NCBI GenBank assembly: GCA_963806335.1
Contig: CAWDXO010000010.1
Span: 317,762 to 381,761, forward strand
DNA: 64,000 nt
From: Palsa-504 sp963806335
GTDB taxonomy: Bacteria; Actinomycetota; Actinomycetes; Streptosporangiales; Streptosporangiaceae
Direction of reading: 5' to 3'
The notes under the pieces are model-generated. The model did no database searches. It had not been told where the DNA came from and saw only the letters and a program-made list of their open reading frames with translations. The position numbers and the translations under genes were made by a program. Numbering within the stretch: position 1 is the stretch's first letter; every line of letters starts with the position of its first letter. Below, piece by piece: positions 55,122 through 64,000 of the stretch.

Positions 55122-56690
55122 GTGGGCGCCAGCATTGCACACGAGCGGGTTGCGGGGGAAGCAGCCGGGCACGAGGACGCGGAGGAGGCGCTGTCCGCCG
55201 CGGCGCGCGCGCAGGCGGAGGCGATGATCGCCTGGGCCGGGAGCGAGCGGTCGCTGGCCTTGGAGCATGAGCAGGTGGAGAGCGAGACCATGAAAGCGGG
55301 GTTCGAGTTCATGCGGCTGCTGACCCAGGCGCACCTGGACCTGCGCGCGGCCCGCGAGCAGCGCCGCGATGATGTCACCGGCGCGGACGGGGATGCGCGC
55401 ACGATCTGCGAGGACGGGCACGAGCGGGTCCGGGTGATGATTTACGGGCCGGTGACAACCTCGCGGATCGCCTACCGCAAGAAAGGCAAGGAGAACCTGT
55501 ACCCGCAGGACGCGGAGCTGAACTGGGGGCAGCAGTCGTACCCGGCGGGGATCATCCGCCGCAACGCCGAAGCCGTGGCGGTGGCCCCGTTCGGCCAGGC
55601 AGCGGCCCAGGTCAGCGCGCAGGGCGCGATCCATCTGGGCAAACGGCAGTCCGGGGAGCTCGCGGTCGCCACGGCCGCGGACTTCGAGGCGTTCTACGCC
55701 GCCCGCCGCCCGGAGCCGTGCGATCCGGCAACCGGGCTGCTGCTGACCGCGGACGGGTCCGCGTTCCCGGTGCTGCCCGGCGCGCTGCGGCCCGCGACCG
55801 CGAAGGCCGCGGCCGCCCGCACGGCCGCGGCCTCCGGCTGGCCGGATCACCACGGTGAGCTGCGCAGATCCCGCACGCGGATGGCCGGGCTGGCCGCCGT
55901 CGCCGACATCCCGCCCGCCCCCCGCACCCCCGGCGACATCCTCGCCGCCCTCTTCGGGACCCGCCACGGCAGCGGCAGCAGCACCCGCCCCGCCCCCGGC
56001 CCGGAAGCAGCAGGCAAGACCATGTTCGCCTCCGTCCGCAAGCCGGCCGGCGAGGTCATCGCCCAGGCGTTCGCCGAAGCGCACCGCCGCGACTGCGATC
56101 ACCTGCGGCCGTGGTTCGCCGTGGTGGACGGCAACAACCACCAGATCCAGACCATCACCACGCTCGCCGCGGACTACCAGGTCAAGGTGCCCATCCTGAT
56201 CGACCTCATTCATGTGACGCACTACCTGCGGAAGGCCGCGAACAGCTTCTTCTATACCGGCGACCCCGAAGCCCGGGCCTGGGTCAGGGACCAGACGGCC
56301 AAGATCCTGGACGGCAAGCACCGCGACGTGCGCGCCGGGATCCGCCGCCGCGCCACCGCCTGCGGCTACTCCCCAGCTGAACGCGCCGGCGCCGGCGAAT
56401 GCGCGGACTACCTCGAGCACAAGCAGGACTACCTGGACTACCCCGCCTTCCTCACCGCCGGATGGCCCGTGGCCAGCGGTCTCATCGAGGGTGCGGCACG
56501 CTGGATCGTCAAGGACAGAATGGAAGTCACCGGCGCCAGATGGGGCCTGGATGGCGCCGAAGCCGTCCTCAAGCTCCGCGCCCTGCACGGCACCGGCGAC
56601 CTCGGCGACTACCTCGGCTACCACTTCCAGCAGGAAAAACACCGCAACCACGACAGCCGCTACCAGCAGGCCCACGAACTCGCCGCATGA
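55122..56690 (+). CDS. ISKra4-family transposase
   Basis: The GTG at 55122 (AAGGAG nine bases before) gives 522 residues. Characteristic parts are RVMIYGPVTTSRIAYRKKGK, the catalytic region PWFAVVDGNNHQIQTI, then ILIDLIHVTHYLRKAA and AGWPVASGLIEGAARWIVKD near the C-terminus. The gene is intact, but IS1380 has landed in its 5' leader and may have altered its promoter. Confidence 0.85.
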   Translation: MGASIAHERVAGEAAGHEDAEEALSAAARAQAEAMIAWAGSERSLALEHEQVESETMKAGFEFMRLLTQAHLDLRAAREQRRDDVTGADGDARTICEDGHERVRVMIYGPVTTSRIAYRKKGKENLYPQDAELNWGQQSYPAGIIRRNAEAVAVAPFGQAAAQVSAQGAIHLGKRQSGELAVATAADFEAFYAARRPEPCDPATGLLLTADGSAFPVLPGALRPATAKAAAARTAAASGWPDHHGELRRSRTRMAGLAAVADIPPAPRTPGDILAALFGTRHGSGSSTRPAPGPEAAGKTMFASVRKPAGEVIAQAFAEAHRRDCDHLRPWFAVVDGNNHQIQTITTLAADYQVKVPILIDLIHVTHYLRKAANSFFYTGDPEARAWVRDQTAKILDGKHRDVRAGIRRRATACGYSPAERAGAGECADYLEHKQDYLDYPAFLTAGWPVASGLIEGAARWIVKDRMEVTGARWGLDGAEAVLKLRALHGTGDLGDYLGYHFQQEKHRNHDSRYQQAHELAA

Positions 56691-56851
56691 CCGCCCGGAA
56701 CACCACCCAATAACCGGAATGTCATACCTTCAATGGAGCCGCACCCATCGAGGTTCCGGTGGCGAACGTCAGCCATCTGCGCGACGGTAAGGTCACCGAG
56801 TTCTGGACCTCGACAACCGACCCGCAGGCGAGTATTGACTTCTGGGCCTGA

Positions 56852-57358
56852 GCCGCCACGTTTGACGCCGTGACTGACACCTTTCGCGTGCCCGGGTACC
56901 AATTCGGCTGCCAGCAGGCATGCTACAGACGCCCGCGAATAGGTACTTCGGGATCATCACGTGTACGACAGGCGGACCCGGCTACGAGGAGGCGAACCCA
57001 GCCTCCAAGCCGCGAGGCAGGGCATCGCGAACGCTCGCGGTGTCTGGGCATCAGGCCTGATGCCGATCACGGTGCGTGGTCGGGTGGCCGTGGCAACCCG
57101 CACGCGTACCCGCCGTTCTGCGCGGCAGCGGGAATCTCGGCGTCCATCTGCTGAGGCGCGCAGACCGGGATGATCTGTAGTTCTCCGGGCATGGCTACGG
57201 CCTGGCTTCCGCAGTTGGCCGGTTGCCTAGTCTGCGTTCCGGGGTGAACGGGCGGGCCAGACGGCTGGCCGGTACTGTTGCGGTGCAAGCTTCATAGATA
57301 TATGCAATGACGCAATCAGTACTGGTGAGAGCTGATTTAGCAGTGTAATCTCTAGTAT
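56852..57358. other. Intergenic region between the SnoaL remnant and the IS1634-type transposase
   Basis: Weak open frames exist on both strands but lack motifs. The last 80 bases are AT-rich and probably include the left end and promoter of the following insertion sequence. Confidence 0.4.
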
Positions 57359-59065
57359 GTGTACCTGCGGTCGACGCCGCGCCGGAACAAGGACGGCAGC
57401 GAGATCCGCTACCTGCAGCTGGCCCACAACGTGTGGGACCCGGCCGCGAAGCGGTCGCGGGTGCAGGTCATCTACAACTTCGGCCGGGAGGATCCCGCCA
57501 CCCGGGAGGCCCTCGAGCGGCTGATCGCCTCCGTCGCCCGTCACCTGGAGCCCGGGAAGGCCCGCGCGATCGCGGCGGAGGGCCTGGAGTTCGCGGAGTC
57601 CCGCCCGCTGGGCGGCACCTGGGTGCTCGACGCGCTGTGGGAACGCCTCGGCATCGGCCCGGCGATGCGGGAGCTGCTGAAGGGCCGCCGCCTGGACCCG
57701 TCGGCCGAGCGGGTGCTGTTCGCCCTGGTCGCGAACCGGGCGCTGGCCCCGTCGTCGAAGCTGGCCGCGTCCCGGTGGGCGAGTGAGGACGTGCTGGTCA
57801 CGGGCCTGCCGGCGACGACCGACGACGCATGCTACCGGGCGATGGACTGGCTGCTGCAGATCCGTGAGGCCCTGGAGAACCGCGTCTTCGACCGGGCCTG
57901 CGAGGTACTCGGCCTCGAGGTCGACCTGCTGTTCTTCGATACCACCTCCACGTACTTCGTGACGGAGCAGGCCGACGCCCCGGTCGCCCGCGACGAGCGC
58001 GGGAACCCGGTCCCGGATGGCGCCGAAAGCGCCGCCGGCACCGGTGAGGCGGGGTTCCGGACGTGGGGCAAATCCAAGGACCACCGCGACGACCTGCCCC
58101 AGGTCGTCATCGGCATGGCCGTCACCCGCGACGGCATCCCGCTGCGCGTGTGGTGCTGGCCCGGGAACACGGGCGACTCCGCCCTCATCCGCCAGGTCAA
58201 GGACGACCTGCGCGGCTGGACGCTGTCGAAGGTCGTCTGGGTCGCCGACCGCGGCTTCACCTCCGCCGAGAACCGCCGCTACCTCCGCAAGGGCGGGAAC
58301 CACTACATCATCGGCGAGCGGCTCCGCTCCGGCTCCGCCGAGGCCAGCGCCGCCCTGTCCCGGCAGGGCCGCTACCAGGACGTCGCGGAGAACCTGCGGG
58401 TCAAGGAGGTGCGGATCGCCGAGGACGAGCGGTTCGTCATCTGCCACAGCCCCGAAGGGGCCGAGCGGGACGCCGCGATCCGCGCCCGCATGATCACCCA
58501 GCTCAAGGAACTGATCGACGGCGCCGACGCCCTGTCCAGGGACAGGCGGGCCGAACTGCGCGGCGTCATCTCCACCAGGCCCGGCCTGAACCGCTACCTG
58601 CGCGTCACCCCCGGCGGACTGCTCCGCGTCGACGCCTCGAAGGCGAAGGCCGAGGAGAACCTTGACGGCAAGTACCTGCTCAGGACCTCGGACCCGAAGA
58701 TGACCGCCGAGGACATCGCCCTGGGCTACCGGCAGCTGCTGGAAGTCGAACGCGGCTGGCGCGACCTCAAGCAGGTCATCGACCTGCGCCCCGTCTACCA
58801 CCGCAAGGAAGAGCGCATCCGCTCCCACGTCATCCTCTGCTGGCTCGCGCTCCTCCTCGCCCGCGTCGCCGAGAACACATGCAGCGCAACCTGGCCGGAA
58901 CTGCGCCGCCAGCTCGACCGCATCGCCGTCGGCACCTTCACAGGCCCCGCCGGGGCCTTCCGCCAGCGCACCGAGATCACCCCTGCCCAGGCCGCCATTC
59001 TCGAACAGCTCAGCATCGACCCGCCCCCGAGGATCTACCAGCTCACCCCGGCCGCAACCGGCTGA
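57359..59065 (+). CDS. IS1634-family (IS4 superfamily) transposase
   Basis: The 568-residue DDE transposase starts VYLRSTPRRNKDGSEIRYLQ. Catalytic regions are LLFFDTTSTYF, VVWVADRGFTSAENRRYL and the Y-x-R-x-x-E region LGYRQLLEVERGWRDLK. It is intact. I could not identify convincing terminal inverted repeats by eye; the GTG start lies in AT-rich sequence about 10 bases after the likely left end. Confidence 0.88.
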   Translation: MYLRSTPRRNKDGSEIRYLQLAHNVWDPAAKRSRVQVIYNFGREDPATREALERLIASVARHLEPGKARAIAAEGLEFAESRPLGGTWVLDALWERLGIGPAMRELLKGRRLDPSAERVLFALVANRALAPSSKLAASRWASEDVLVTGLPATTDDACYRAMDWLLQIREALENRVFDRACEVLGLEVDLLFFDTTSTYFVTEQADAPVARDERGNPVPDGAESAAGTGEAGFRTWGKSKDHRDDLPQVVIGMAVTRDGIPLRVWCWPGNTGDSALIRQVKDDLRGWTLSKVVWVADRGFTSAENRRYLRKGGNHYIIGERLRSGSAEASAALSRQGRYQDVAENLRVKEVRIAEDERFVICHSPEGAERDAAIRARMITQLKELIDGADALSRDRRAELRGVISTRPGLNRYLRVTPGGLLRVDASKAKAEENLDGKYLLRTSDPKMTAEDIALGYRQLLEVERGWRDLKQVIDLRPVYHRKEERIRSHVILCWLALLLARVAENTCSATWPELRRQLDRIAVGTFTGPAGAFRQRTEITPAQAAILEQLSIDPPPRIYQLTPAATG

Positions 59066-59428
59066 CCAGCGAAAACACCTGGCCTAGATACACGCCCTCC
59101 ATCCAGGAACCGGCGCATTCCCGCACGTCAAACCGCAGATTCGCCGATTAGCACGCTACACAGCTGCGGAACCCAGGTACGGGAAATACACGATAATGTC
59201 GCATCTAGGGGCCAATAATCGCTTTCACATTTGCGCAGGTACGCCGCACTCTTGAACGCGGCAGCGCGGGACTCATGATCCGCCGGTCGTGGGTTCGAGC
59301 CTCCACCCGCCCACTCCTCCCCGGAAGCGCAGATTAGGACCTCTGGCCTGCAGGAACGCCTGGCTTCCAAGATCCTTGATTTCGCAATGACAGACGGCTG
59401 TGCACGGGGCGAGGCTGCCATCAGGCAG
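59066..59428. other. Intergenic region with tRNA-like remnant
   Basis: No protein gene is supported. The part 59160-59240 is AT-rich. The 3' half of a tRNA-like sequence is described separately. Confidence 0.45.
59264..59318 (+). tRNA. 3'-half remnant of a tRNA (CAU anticodon-like)
   Basis: The loop CTCATGA carries CAT (59274-59276), and GTGGGTTCGAGCC (59290-59302) is a T-arm with the invariant TTCGA. CCCGCCC near 59306 would be the 3' acceptor strand. A matching 5' acceptor strand and normal D-arm are not seen, and the T-stem has an extra base. It is therefore a fragment, perhaps an attachment site left by an integrative element, not a working tRNA. Confidence 0.4.
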
Positions 59429-61336
59429 TTAGAGTTCGATGCGCGAGCCCATGATGACGGTGCGCTCGCGGGGAAGCCGGAAGTATTCGGCGGCGTCGGC
59501 GGTGATCCGCGATGTCGCGATGAACAGGTGCTTGCGCCAGTTGCTCATGCCTGGTGTTTGGCCCGGGACGAGCTCGATGTGCGACACGAAGTACGACAGA
59601 TTGTCCTCGTCGAGGAGGCTTTCAGGGGCGCCCGCCCGGATCAGCGGCAGGAGGCCGGGGACGTTGGTCTTGTCCATGTAGCCGAACCGCGCGGCGACGT
59701 AGAAGATCCCGTCGTCTGCGTACCCGAGGTCGTCGATTTGCAGCCGCTTCTCGGCGGGTACGTGGGGTGCGGGCGCCGTCTCAATCGAGAGGATCAGGAC
59801 GTGCTCGTGGAGGATCTCGTTGTGTTCGACGTTGGCGCGCATCGCTAGCGGGGCGGTGGCCTTGCCGCGGTTGAGGAAGATGGCGGTGCCCGGTACCCGG
59901 TGCAGCGGGGACTTCATGGCGTGCAGCTGCTCGATGAACGCCCGAAGCGGCCCCTCCTCACGGACCCGGTGCAGCGTGACGAGTTCACGGCCGCGCTGCC
60001 AGGTGGTAAATACGGTGAACGCGATAATGCCGATCAGCAGCGGAAACCACGCTCCGTGGGCCAGCTTGGTCAGGTTAGCGGCGAAGAAGAGCAGGTCGAT
60101 GGCGAGCAGGATGCCGCCGCCCGCCAGCACGATCCATAGCGGCGTGCGCCGCTGGTGACGGGCGTAGTAGAAGAACAGCAGGGTCGTGATCGTGATCGTG
60201 CCGGTGACGGCGGTGCCATAGGCGTAGGCCAGCGCGGCCGAGGTCTTGAACGCGAGCACGAGGGTCAGCACGGATACCAGCAGCAGCCAGTTGATCCACG
60301 GGATGTAGATCTGGCCCCTGATCTCTTCCGAGGTGTACTTGATGCGCAGTCGAGGGAGGTAGCCGAGCTGCGCGGCCTGGTGCGCGACAGAGAAGGCGCC
60401 ACTGATCACCGCCTGCGAGGCGATGACGGTCGCCACGGTGGCCAGGAACACCATCGGAAGCCGGGCCCACCCCGGGGCCAGCAGGAAGAACGGGTTGCTG
60501 ATGGTGGCCGGGTGGCCCAGGATCAGAGCGCCCTGGCCCAGGTAGTTCAGGATGCACGCGGGGAAGACGACCAGCAGCCAGGCGCGCCTGATCGGCGGGC
60601 GCCCGAAGTGCCCCATGTCCGCGTACAGCGCTTCGGCTCCGGTGACTGCCAGGACGACAGCGGTCAGGGCAAAGAACGCGGTGCCGAAGTGGCCGGACAG
60701 GTAGCCGATGGCGAAGCTGGGCGAGAGCGCCTCGAGGATCACCGGGTGGGCGGCGATGCCCCGCACGCCGAGCACGCCAAGCACGGTGAACCAGAGGCAC
60801 ATGATCGGCCCGAACAGGCGTCCCACGGCGCCCGTGCCCAGCCGCTGAGCCAGGAACAGGACGACGATGATCGCCACCGTGATGGGGATGACCAGGCCCG
60901 ACACTGACGGTGCCGCGACCTTGACGCCCTCGACCGCGGAAAGCACCGAGATGGCGGGCGTGATCATGCTGTCGCCGAAGAACAGCGAGGCCCCGAAGAT
61001 CCCGAGCGCCGACAGCACGGCCTTCGCCCGGCGTCCGCCGGGCAGAGCCCGCCGGCGGATCAAGGCGATCAACGCCATGATCCCGCCGTCGCCGTCGTTA
61101 TCGGCCCGCATCACGAGCAGGACGTAGGTGATGGTGACGATGATCATCACCGACCAGAAGATCAGCGAGACGACCCCGAAGACGCTGTCGTGCGACACCT
61201 TGACCGGGTGCGGATCGCCCGGATTGAAAAGCGTCTGCACGGTGTACAGCGGGCTCGTCCCGATGTCCCCGAAGACAACCCCCAGAGCGCCGACCGCAAG
61301 AGCTCCCTGCGCAGTAGCGCGTCGGCTCACGCCCAC
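59429..61336 (-). CDS. kup: Kup-type potassium uptake protein
   Basis: The GTG at 61336 (GGGAGG nearby) gives 635 residues. The N-terminus has GVVFGDIGTSPLYTVQTLF, a signature of KUP/HAK transporters. About twelve transmembrane helices fill the first 430 residues; the hydrophilic C-terminal domain follows (FIEQLHAMKSPLHRVPGTAI, FLNRGKATAPLAM). It imports potassium with protons across the cytoplasmic membrane. It is intact and stands between mobile elements. Confidence 0.94.
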   Translation of the reverse strand: MGVSRRATAQGALAVGALGVVFGDIGTSPLYTVQTLFNPGDPHPVKVSHDSVFGVVSLIFWSVMIIVTITYVLLVMRADNDGDGGIMALIALIRRRALPGGRRAKAVLSALGIFGASLFFGDSMITPAISVLSAVEGVKVAAPSVSGLVIPITVAIIVVLFLAQRLGTGAVGRLFGPIMCLWFTVLGVLGVRGIAAHPVILEALSPSFAIGYLSGHFGTAFFALTAVVLAVTGAEALYADMGHFGRPPIRRAWLLVVFPACILNYLGQGALILGHPATISNPFFLLAPGWARLPMVFLATVATVIASQAVISGAFSVAHQAAQLGYLPRLRIKYTSEEIRGQIYIPWINWLLLVSVLTLVLAFKTSAALAYAYGTAVTGTITITTLLFFYYARHQRRTPLWIVLAGGGILLAIDLLFFAANLTKLAHGAWFPLLIGIIAFTVFTTWQRGRELVTLHRVREEGPLRAFIEQLHAMKSPLHRVPGTAIFLNRGKATAPLAMRANVEHNEILHEHVLILSIETAPAPHVPAEKRLQIDDLGYADDGIFYVAARFGYMDKTNVPGLLPLIRAGAPESLLDEDNLSYFVSHIELVPGQTPGMSNWRKHLFIATSRITADAAEYFRLPRERTVIMGSRIEL

Positions 61337-61546
61337 AGTATCCGCCTCCCGTGCCGCCAGCTTGCACGCGCTACCCTAACGAACGATCCAAGAAGGACAC
61401 CGTTCAGCAACGACAGCCCCGATGCCGCGGCGGCACCACGGCTGCTGCGATGTTACATGGGTCATGCAGCCACGCAGCACACTGCGGCCGCCGAATCCCG
61501 TACCAGTTCACAACGTTGTCCCGCGGCGCATAACTGGTTGATATGC

Positions 61547-62735
61547 GTGCGCCACGAGGCGCACTGCTATATAGCCCGCATAGCGGGCATGGACTGGAGG
61601 AGGTGTCTTTGGATCTGATGGCTGACCCGTGATCCGAAAGGAAAGATCGGGGACAATAGCATGCCAGGAAACCGGCAGCCGTTGCCGATGCGTACGGGAC
61701 GGCGTGCCGGGGGATCCGCGCGATATGGCGAAAGCCGCATTGCCTGAAGCCTAGTCTCCAGAAGGCAAGAAGCCGAGCCTGCCGGAAAGACGCATGAAAC
61801 CGGTACCGGCCCCTGCCGCAGGGTGCGCAGATACCTGCGGTAATCCTCCGGGGCGCAGGAGCGATGCCCGGTCAGGGCATTGAAGGAGACGGACGGGACG
61901 CCTAAGTCGCGCTAGTACGTATAGCGGTTGTGAACGTGGGATCGCCTAAGGGACGCGAGTCCTATGGCGACGGAGTGCCTGTAGTAGTCGCCGGGGTAAC
62001 GTCCGGCCAATCTGGAGACCGCTAATGACGGTTCACAGGGCGAAGGGGCACAGGCGATGAATAGCACCAGGCCAGGAGGCATGCGCAATGCAGGAAGCCG
62101 CAGTGGTACTGAGCGTTCTCCGCGAGCGCGGCAGGAAGGGCCTGCCGCTCACGCAGCTGTACCGGCAGATGTTCAGCAAGAACCTGTACTTGCTGGCGTA
62201 CGGCAACATCTACTCCAACCAGGGGGCGATGACGCCGGGCGCCAGCGAGGAAACCGCCGATGGCATGACCGAGGGCAAGATCGACCAGATCATCGAGCTG
62301 ATGCGGTACGAGCGGTACCGGTTCTCCCCGGCCCGCCGCATTTATATCCCGAAAAAGAACGGGAAGCTCCGTCCTCTGGGACTGCCGTCGTGGTCCGGTA
62401 AACTGGTCGGCGAAGTGGTGCGCCTGCTCTTGGAGGCGTATTATGAGCCGCGGTTCTCGGACCAGTCCCACGGGTTCCGGAAAGGCCGCGGATGCCACAC
62501 CGCGCTGCGGGAAATCCGCAATACCTGGGTCGGGACCACGTGGTTTATCGAGGGAGACATCTCCGACTGCTTCGGGTCTTTGGACCACGAGATAATGGCC
62601 GGGATCCTAGCGGAGAAAATCCACGATCAGCGGTTTCTCCGGCTGATCCGTCACATGCTCAAAGCCGGGTACCTGGAGGACTGGGAATACCATGACACGC
62701 TCAGCGGGGTACCGCAAGGCGGTCAGGTCACGCCC
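61547..62735 (+). mobile_element. 5' part of a group II intron, truncated
   Basis: The 500 bases before the reverse transcriptase gene have no coding frame but are rich in paired GC segments and AGGAAACCGG-like tetraloop-receptor-type sequence, as in domain I of group II introns. A GTGCG at 61547 fits the 5' consensus GUGYG; GTGTC at 61603 is an alternative. The encoded reverse transcriptase breaks off at 62735, so domains V and VI are missing. Confidence 0.7.
62088..62735 (+). pseudogene. Group II intron reverse transcriptase, truncated after motif 4
   Basis: The frame starts MQEAAVVLSVLRERGRKGLP and contains RT motifs 0 to 4: NLYLLAYGNIYSNQGAMTPG, IPKKNGKLRPLGLPSW, SDQSHGFRKGRGCHTAL, WFIEGDISDCFGSLDH with the first catalytic aspartate, and SGVPQGGQVTP. 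The following YADD box, thumb/maturase and endonuclease domains are absent; sequence from 62736 belongs to a recombinase on the other strand. The sequence type resembles chloroplast-like intron proteins. Confidence 0.9.
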
Positions 62736-64000
62736 CCAACGCAACAGCGAACTTTCGCGCATGTCACCCTCCGTGTCGGTTTTGTCGTGGTGGTTGCCGC
62801 TGCTGGATGGTTCCCGGACGGGGATGCGGTGGCGGATGGTGAGTTTGCCTGGTCCGATGAGGATGTCCTGGACGACGGCGCGCAGGACGCGCTGCCTGTC
62901 CTCGACGGTGGCGGTGGCGGCGCTGCCGCGGAGCCGGGTGAGGAAGCCTTCGGGGTTGCCGGTGGAGCTGAGGTAGGCGTCGCGGTCGGCGGCCTGGATG
63001 TCGAGGGCGGCGATCTGCTTTTCAGGCCGGTCGGGCGGGCGCGCAGGGCCGGCATGCGGGCGCGGAGCTCGTCGATGGTCAGGAGCTGCTCGGAGAACGC
63101 GGTGATCATCGCGGTGATCGACGCGGTGGTCTTGGCGAGGGCCTGCTCGAGCTGGCCGCGCTCTTGGTGACCGGGTCCCATGTCCGTGCCCTTTCCAGCC
63201 TTTTGCTGATCTCGGCGCGGATGAGGGCGGGATCGGCGAGCAGGGCCGTGATGTGGTCCCATACGAACCTTGTTGGCGTAGTCGGCGCGGACGGGCTTGT
63301 TCTGGCAGACCCTGCCGCCCTGGTAGCGGTAGTCGTCGGAGCCGAGGCACCGGTAGTAGTAGATCTTGTTCCCGGCGGTCGTGGTCGTGGTGGTGCGGTA
63401 GTAGCCGTAGCCGCAGGATGCGCAGGCGGCGATGCCCTGGAGCAGGGAGGGGACCTTCGTGTTCCGCGCGGCGAACCGCTTGTTGTCGGCCAGCCGCTGC
63501 TGCACCCGGTCGAAGGTCTCCTCGTCGACCAGGGCGGGGACGGGGATGCCGGTCCATTCCTCCCGGGGCCGGTCCTGGACCCGGACCTGGCGGGGGACGG
63601 TGCGGCCGGCGAGGCGGGCGGTGCGGTTCAGCCCGGCCTGGCTCGGGTACGGCTGGGTCTTGCCGAAGACCGCGGTGCCGGCGTAGGCCGGGTTGCGGAG
63701 CATGCCCCAGATCACCGACCGGTCCCACCCGTCCTTCGGTGCGCGGGTGCGCACTCCCTGGTCCGTCAGCCAGCGGCGCAGGTCCGCGATGGAGGCGCCG
63801 TCGCTGGTGTAGCGGCGGAACATCTCGCTCACCAGGGCGGCCTCTTGTGCGGGACGACCTCGTAGCGGGCCCCGGACTCGGGGGTCTTGCGGACGTAGCG
63901 GTAGCCGAACGGGGCGCCGGACAGCACGTTGACGCTGCCGGTCTTGGCCCGCCAGGCCTTGCCGCGCCGGTAGCGCTCCATCAGCTGGGCCTTCTCGTAC
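62736..64000 (-). pseudogene. Large serine recombinase, C-terminal part, frameshifted and partial
   Basis: From the right edge the minus strand encodes LSGAPFGYRYVRKTPESGAR, a frameshift near 63845, then MFRRYTSDGASIADLRRWLT, LRNPAYAGTAVFGKTQPYPS and the zinc ribbon CASCGYGYY with a later cysteine in CQNKPVRADY. Two more shifts (near 63275 and 63045) precede QLEQALAKTTASITAMITAF and RVLRAVVQDILIGPGKL, ending RESSLLRWG next to the intron junction. The catalytic resolvase domain lies beyond the window. Three single-base shifts may be errors. Confidence 0.78.

Larger units (their letters stand above)
53169..56746. mobile_element. ISKra4-family insertion sequence carrying an inner IS1380
   Basis: The ends are perfect 13-base inverted repeats, GGGTGCGGCTCCA at 53169 and TGGAGCCGCACCC ending at 56746. 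The 9-base target duplication ATCGAGGTT lies at 53160-53168 and 56747-56755. It carries the ISKra4-type transposase at 55122. Without the inner element it would be about 1.87 kb. Confidence 0.9.
52872..56851 (+). pseudogene. SnoaL-like NTF2-fold gene interrupted by a nested insertion
   Basis: The 5' part (52872-53168) encodes VTEHSNVELTRRGYEAFAKG and continues to GNKSIEV. After a 3.6-kb insertion the gene resumes at 56756 with PVANVSHLRDGKVTEFWTST and ends DFWA at 56851. Joining the parts after removal of one copy of the 9-base duplication gives an unbroken 130-residue SnoaL/ketosteroid isomerase-like protein. The GTG start has GGAAGGAAG upstream. Confidence 0.88.

Noticed and set aside
61574..61588. 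Hairpin GCCCGC-ATA-GCGGGC as a terminator target of a class C group II intron
   Set aside because: The encoded reverse transcriptase looks chloroplast-like rather than class C, and no T-run follows the hairpin.
1..64000. CRISPR array or restriction/defence island
   Set aside because: No regularly spaced short repeats, cas genes, methylases or known defence genes were seen; the only such system is the MazF-type toxin-antitoxin pair.

Overview
The window is very GC-rich DNA with GTG/ATG starts, GGAGG-type ribosome binding sites, a WhiB regulator, a MalT-type LuxR regulator and several STAS proteins. This points to an actinomycete, perhaps a Streptosporangiales-like soil lineage (the order is inference). 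Many genes carry single-base frameshifts, often in G or C runs. Some are therefore probably sequencing or assembly errors rather than real decay.

Positions 1-31,640 form a respiratory and signalling region. It holds a frameshifted acetate transporter, WhiB, a KaiC-like ATPase with a MerR-receiver regulator, STAS and STAS-hemerythrin proteins, pyruvate:quinone oxidoreductase, an AI-2E-type permease, a hemerythrin and a DUF2254 membrane protein. A minus-strand operon follows: a small protein, an enolase-superfamily enzyme, a D-lactate dehydrogenase-like FAD/Fe-S protein, a small membrane protein, cydA and cydB. Divergent from it is a formate dehydrogenase operon whose catalytic subunit contains an in-frame UGA with a SECIS-like hairpin, so it is very probably a selenoprotein. 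CtaG, an SDR, a GH15 glucan/trehalose hydrolase and a dead cydA fragment come next. Formate, lactate and pyruvate would all feed electrons to quinone and cytochrome bd. A recurring TCGT-N3-ACGA motif flanked by TTTATA lies near several of these genes and may define a shared regulon. The STAS-hemerythrin, MerR-receiver and KaiC module is present twice (1.5-5.6 kb and 29.5-31.6 kb); the second copy is frameshifted and its kaiC is cut short.

Positions 31,732-37,509 are a complete peptide/nickel-type ABC importer operon (two permeases, two ATPases, lipoprotein receptor). Positions 37,614-45,700 are mixed: a small conserved protein, a frameshifted lipoprotein, an aldo/keto reductase, beta-carbonic anhydrase, a large LuxR regulator and a MazF-type toxin-antitoxin pair, interspersed with fragments of hydrolases and dehydrogenases.

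Positions 45,700-59,400 are a mobile-element zone: an IS3 remnant, IS110, a degenerate serine recombinase, IS630, an IS1634-type transposase and a nested insertion in which IS1380 sits inside an ISKra4-family element that itself interrupts a SnoaL-like gene. Both target-site duplications of the nest are intact. Next to IS110, two 127-nt copies of a structured repeat flank a small gene. After a Kup potassium transporter, the right end holds a group II intron cut off in the middle of its reverse transcriptase gene by a large serine recombinase that runs out of the window.
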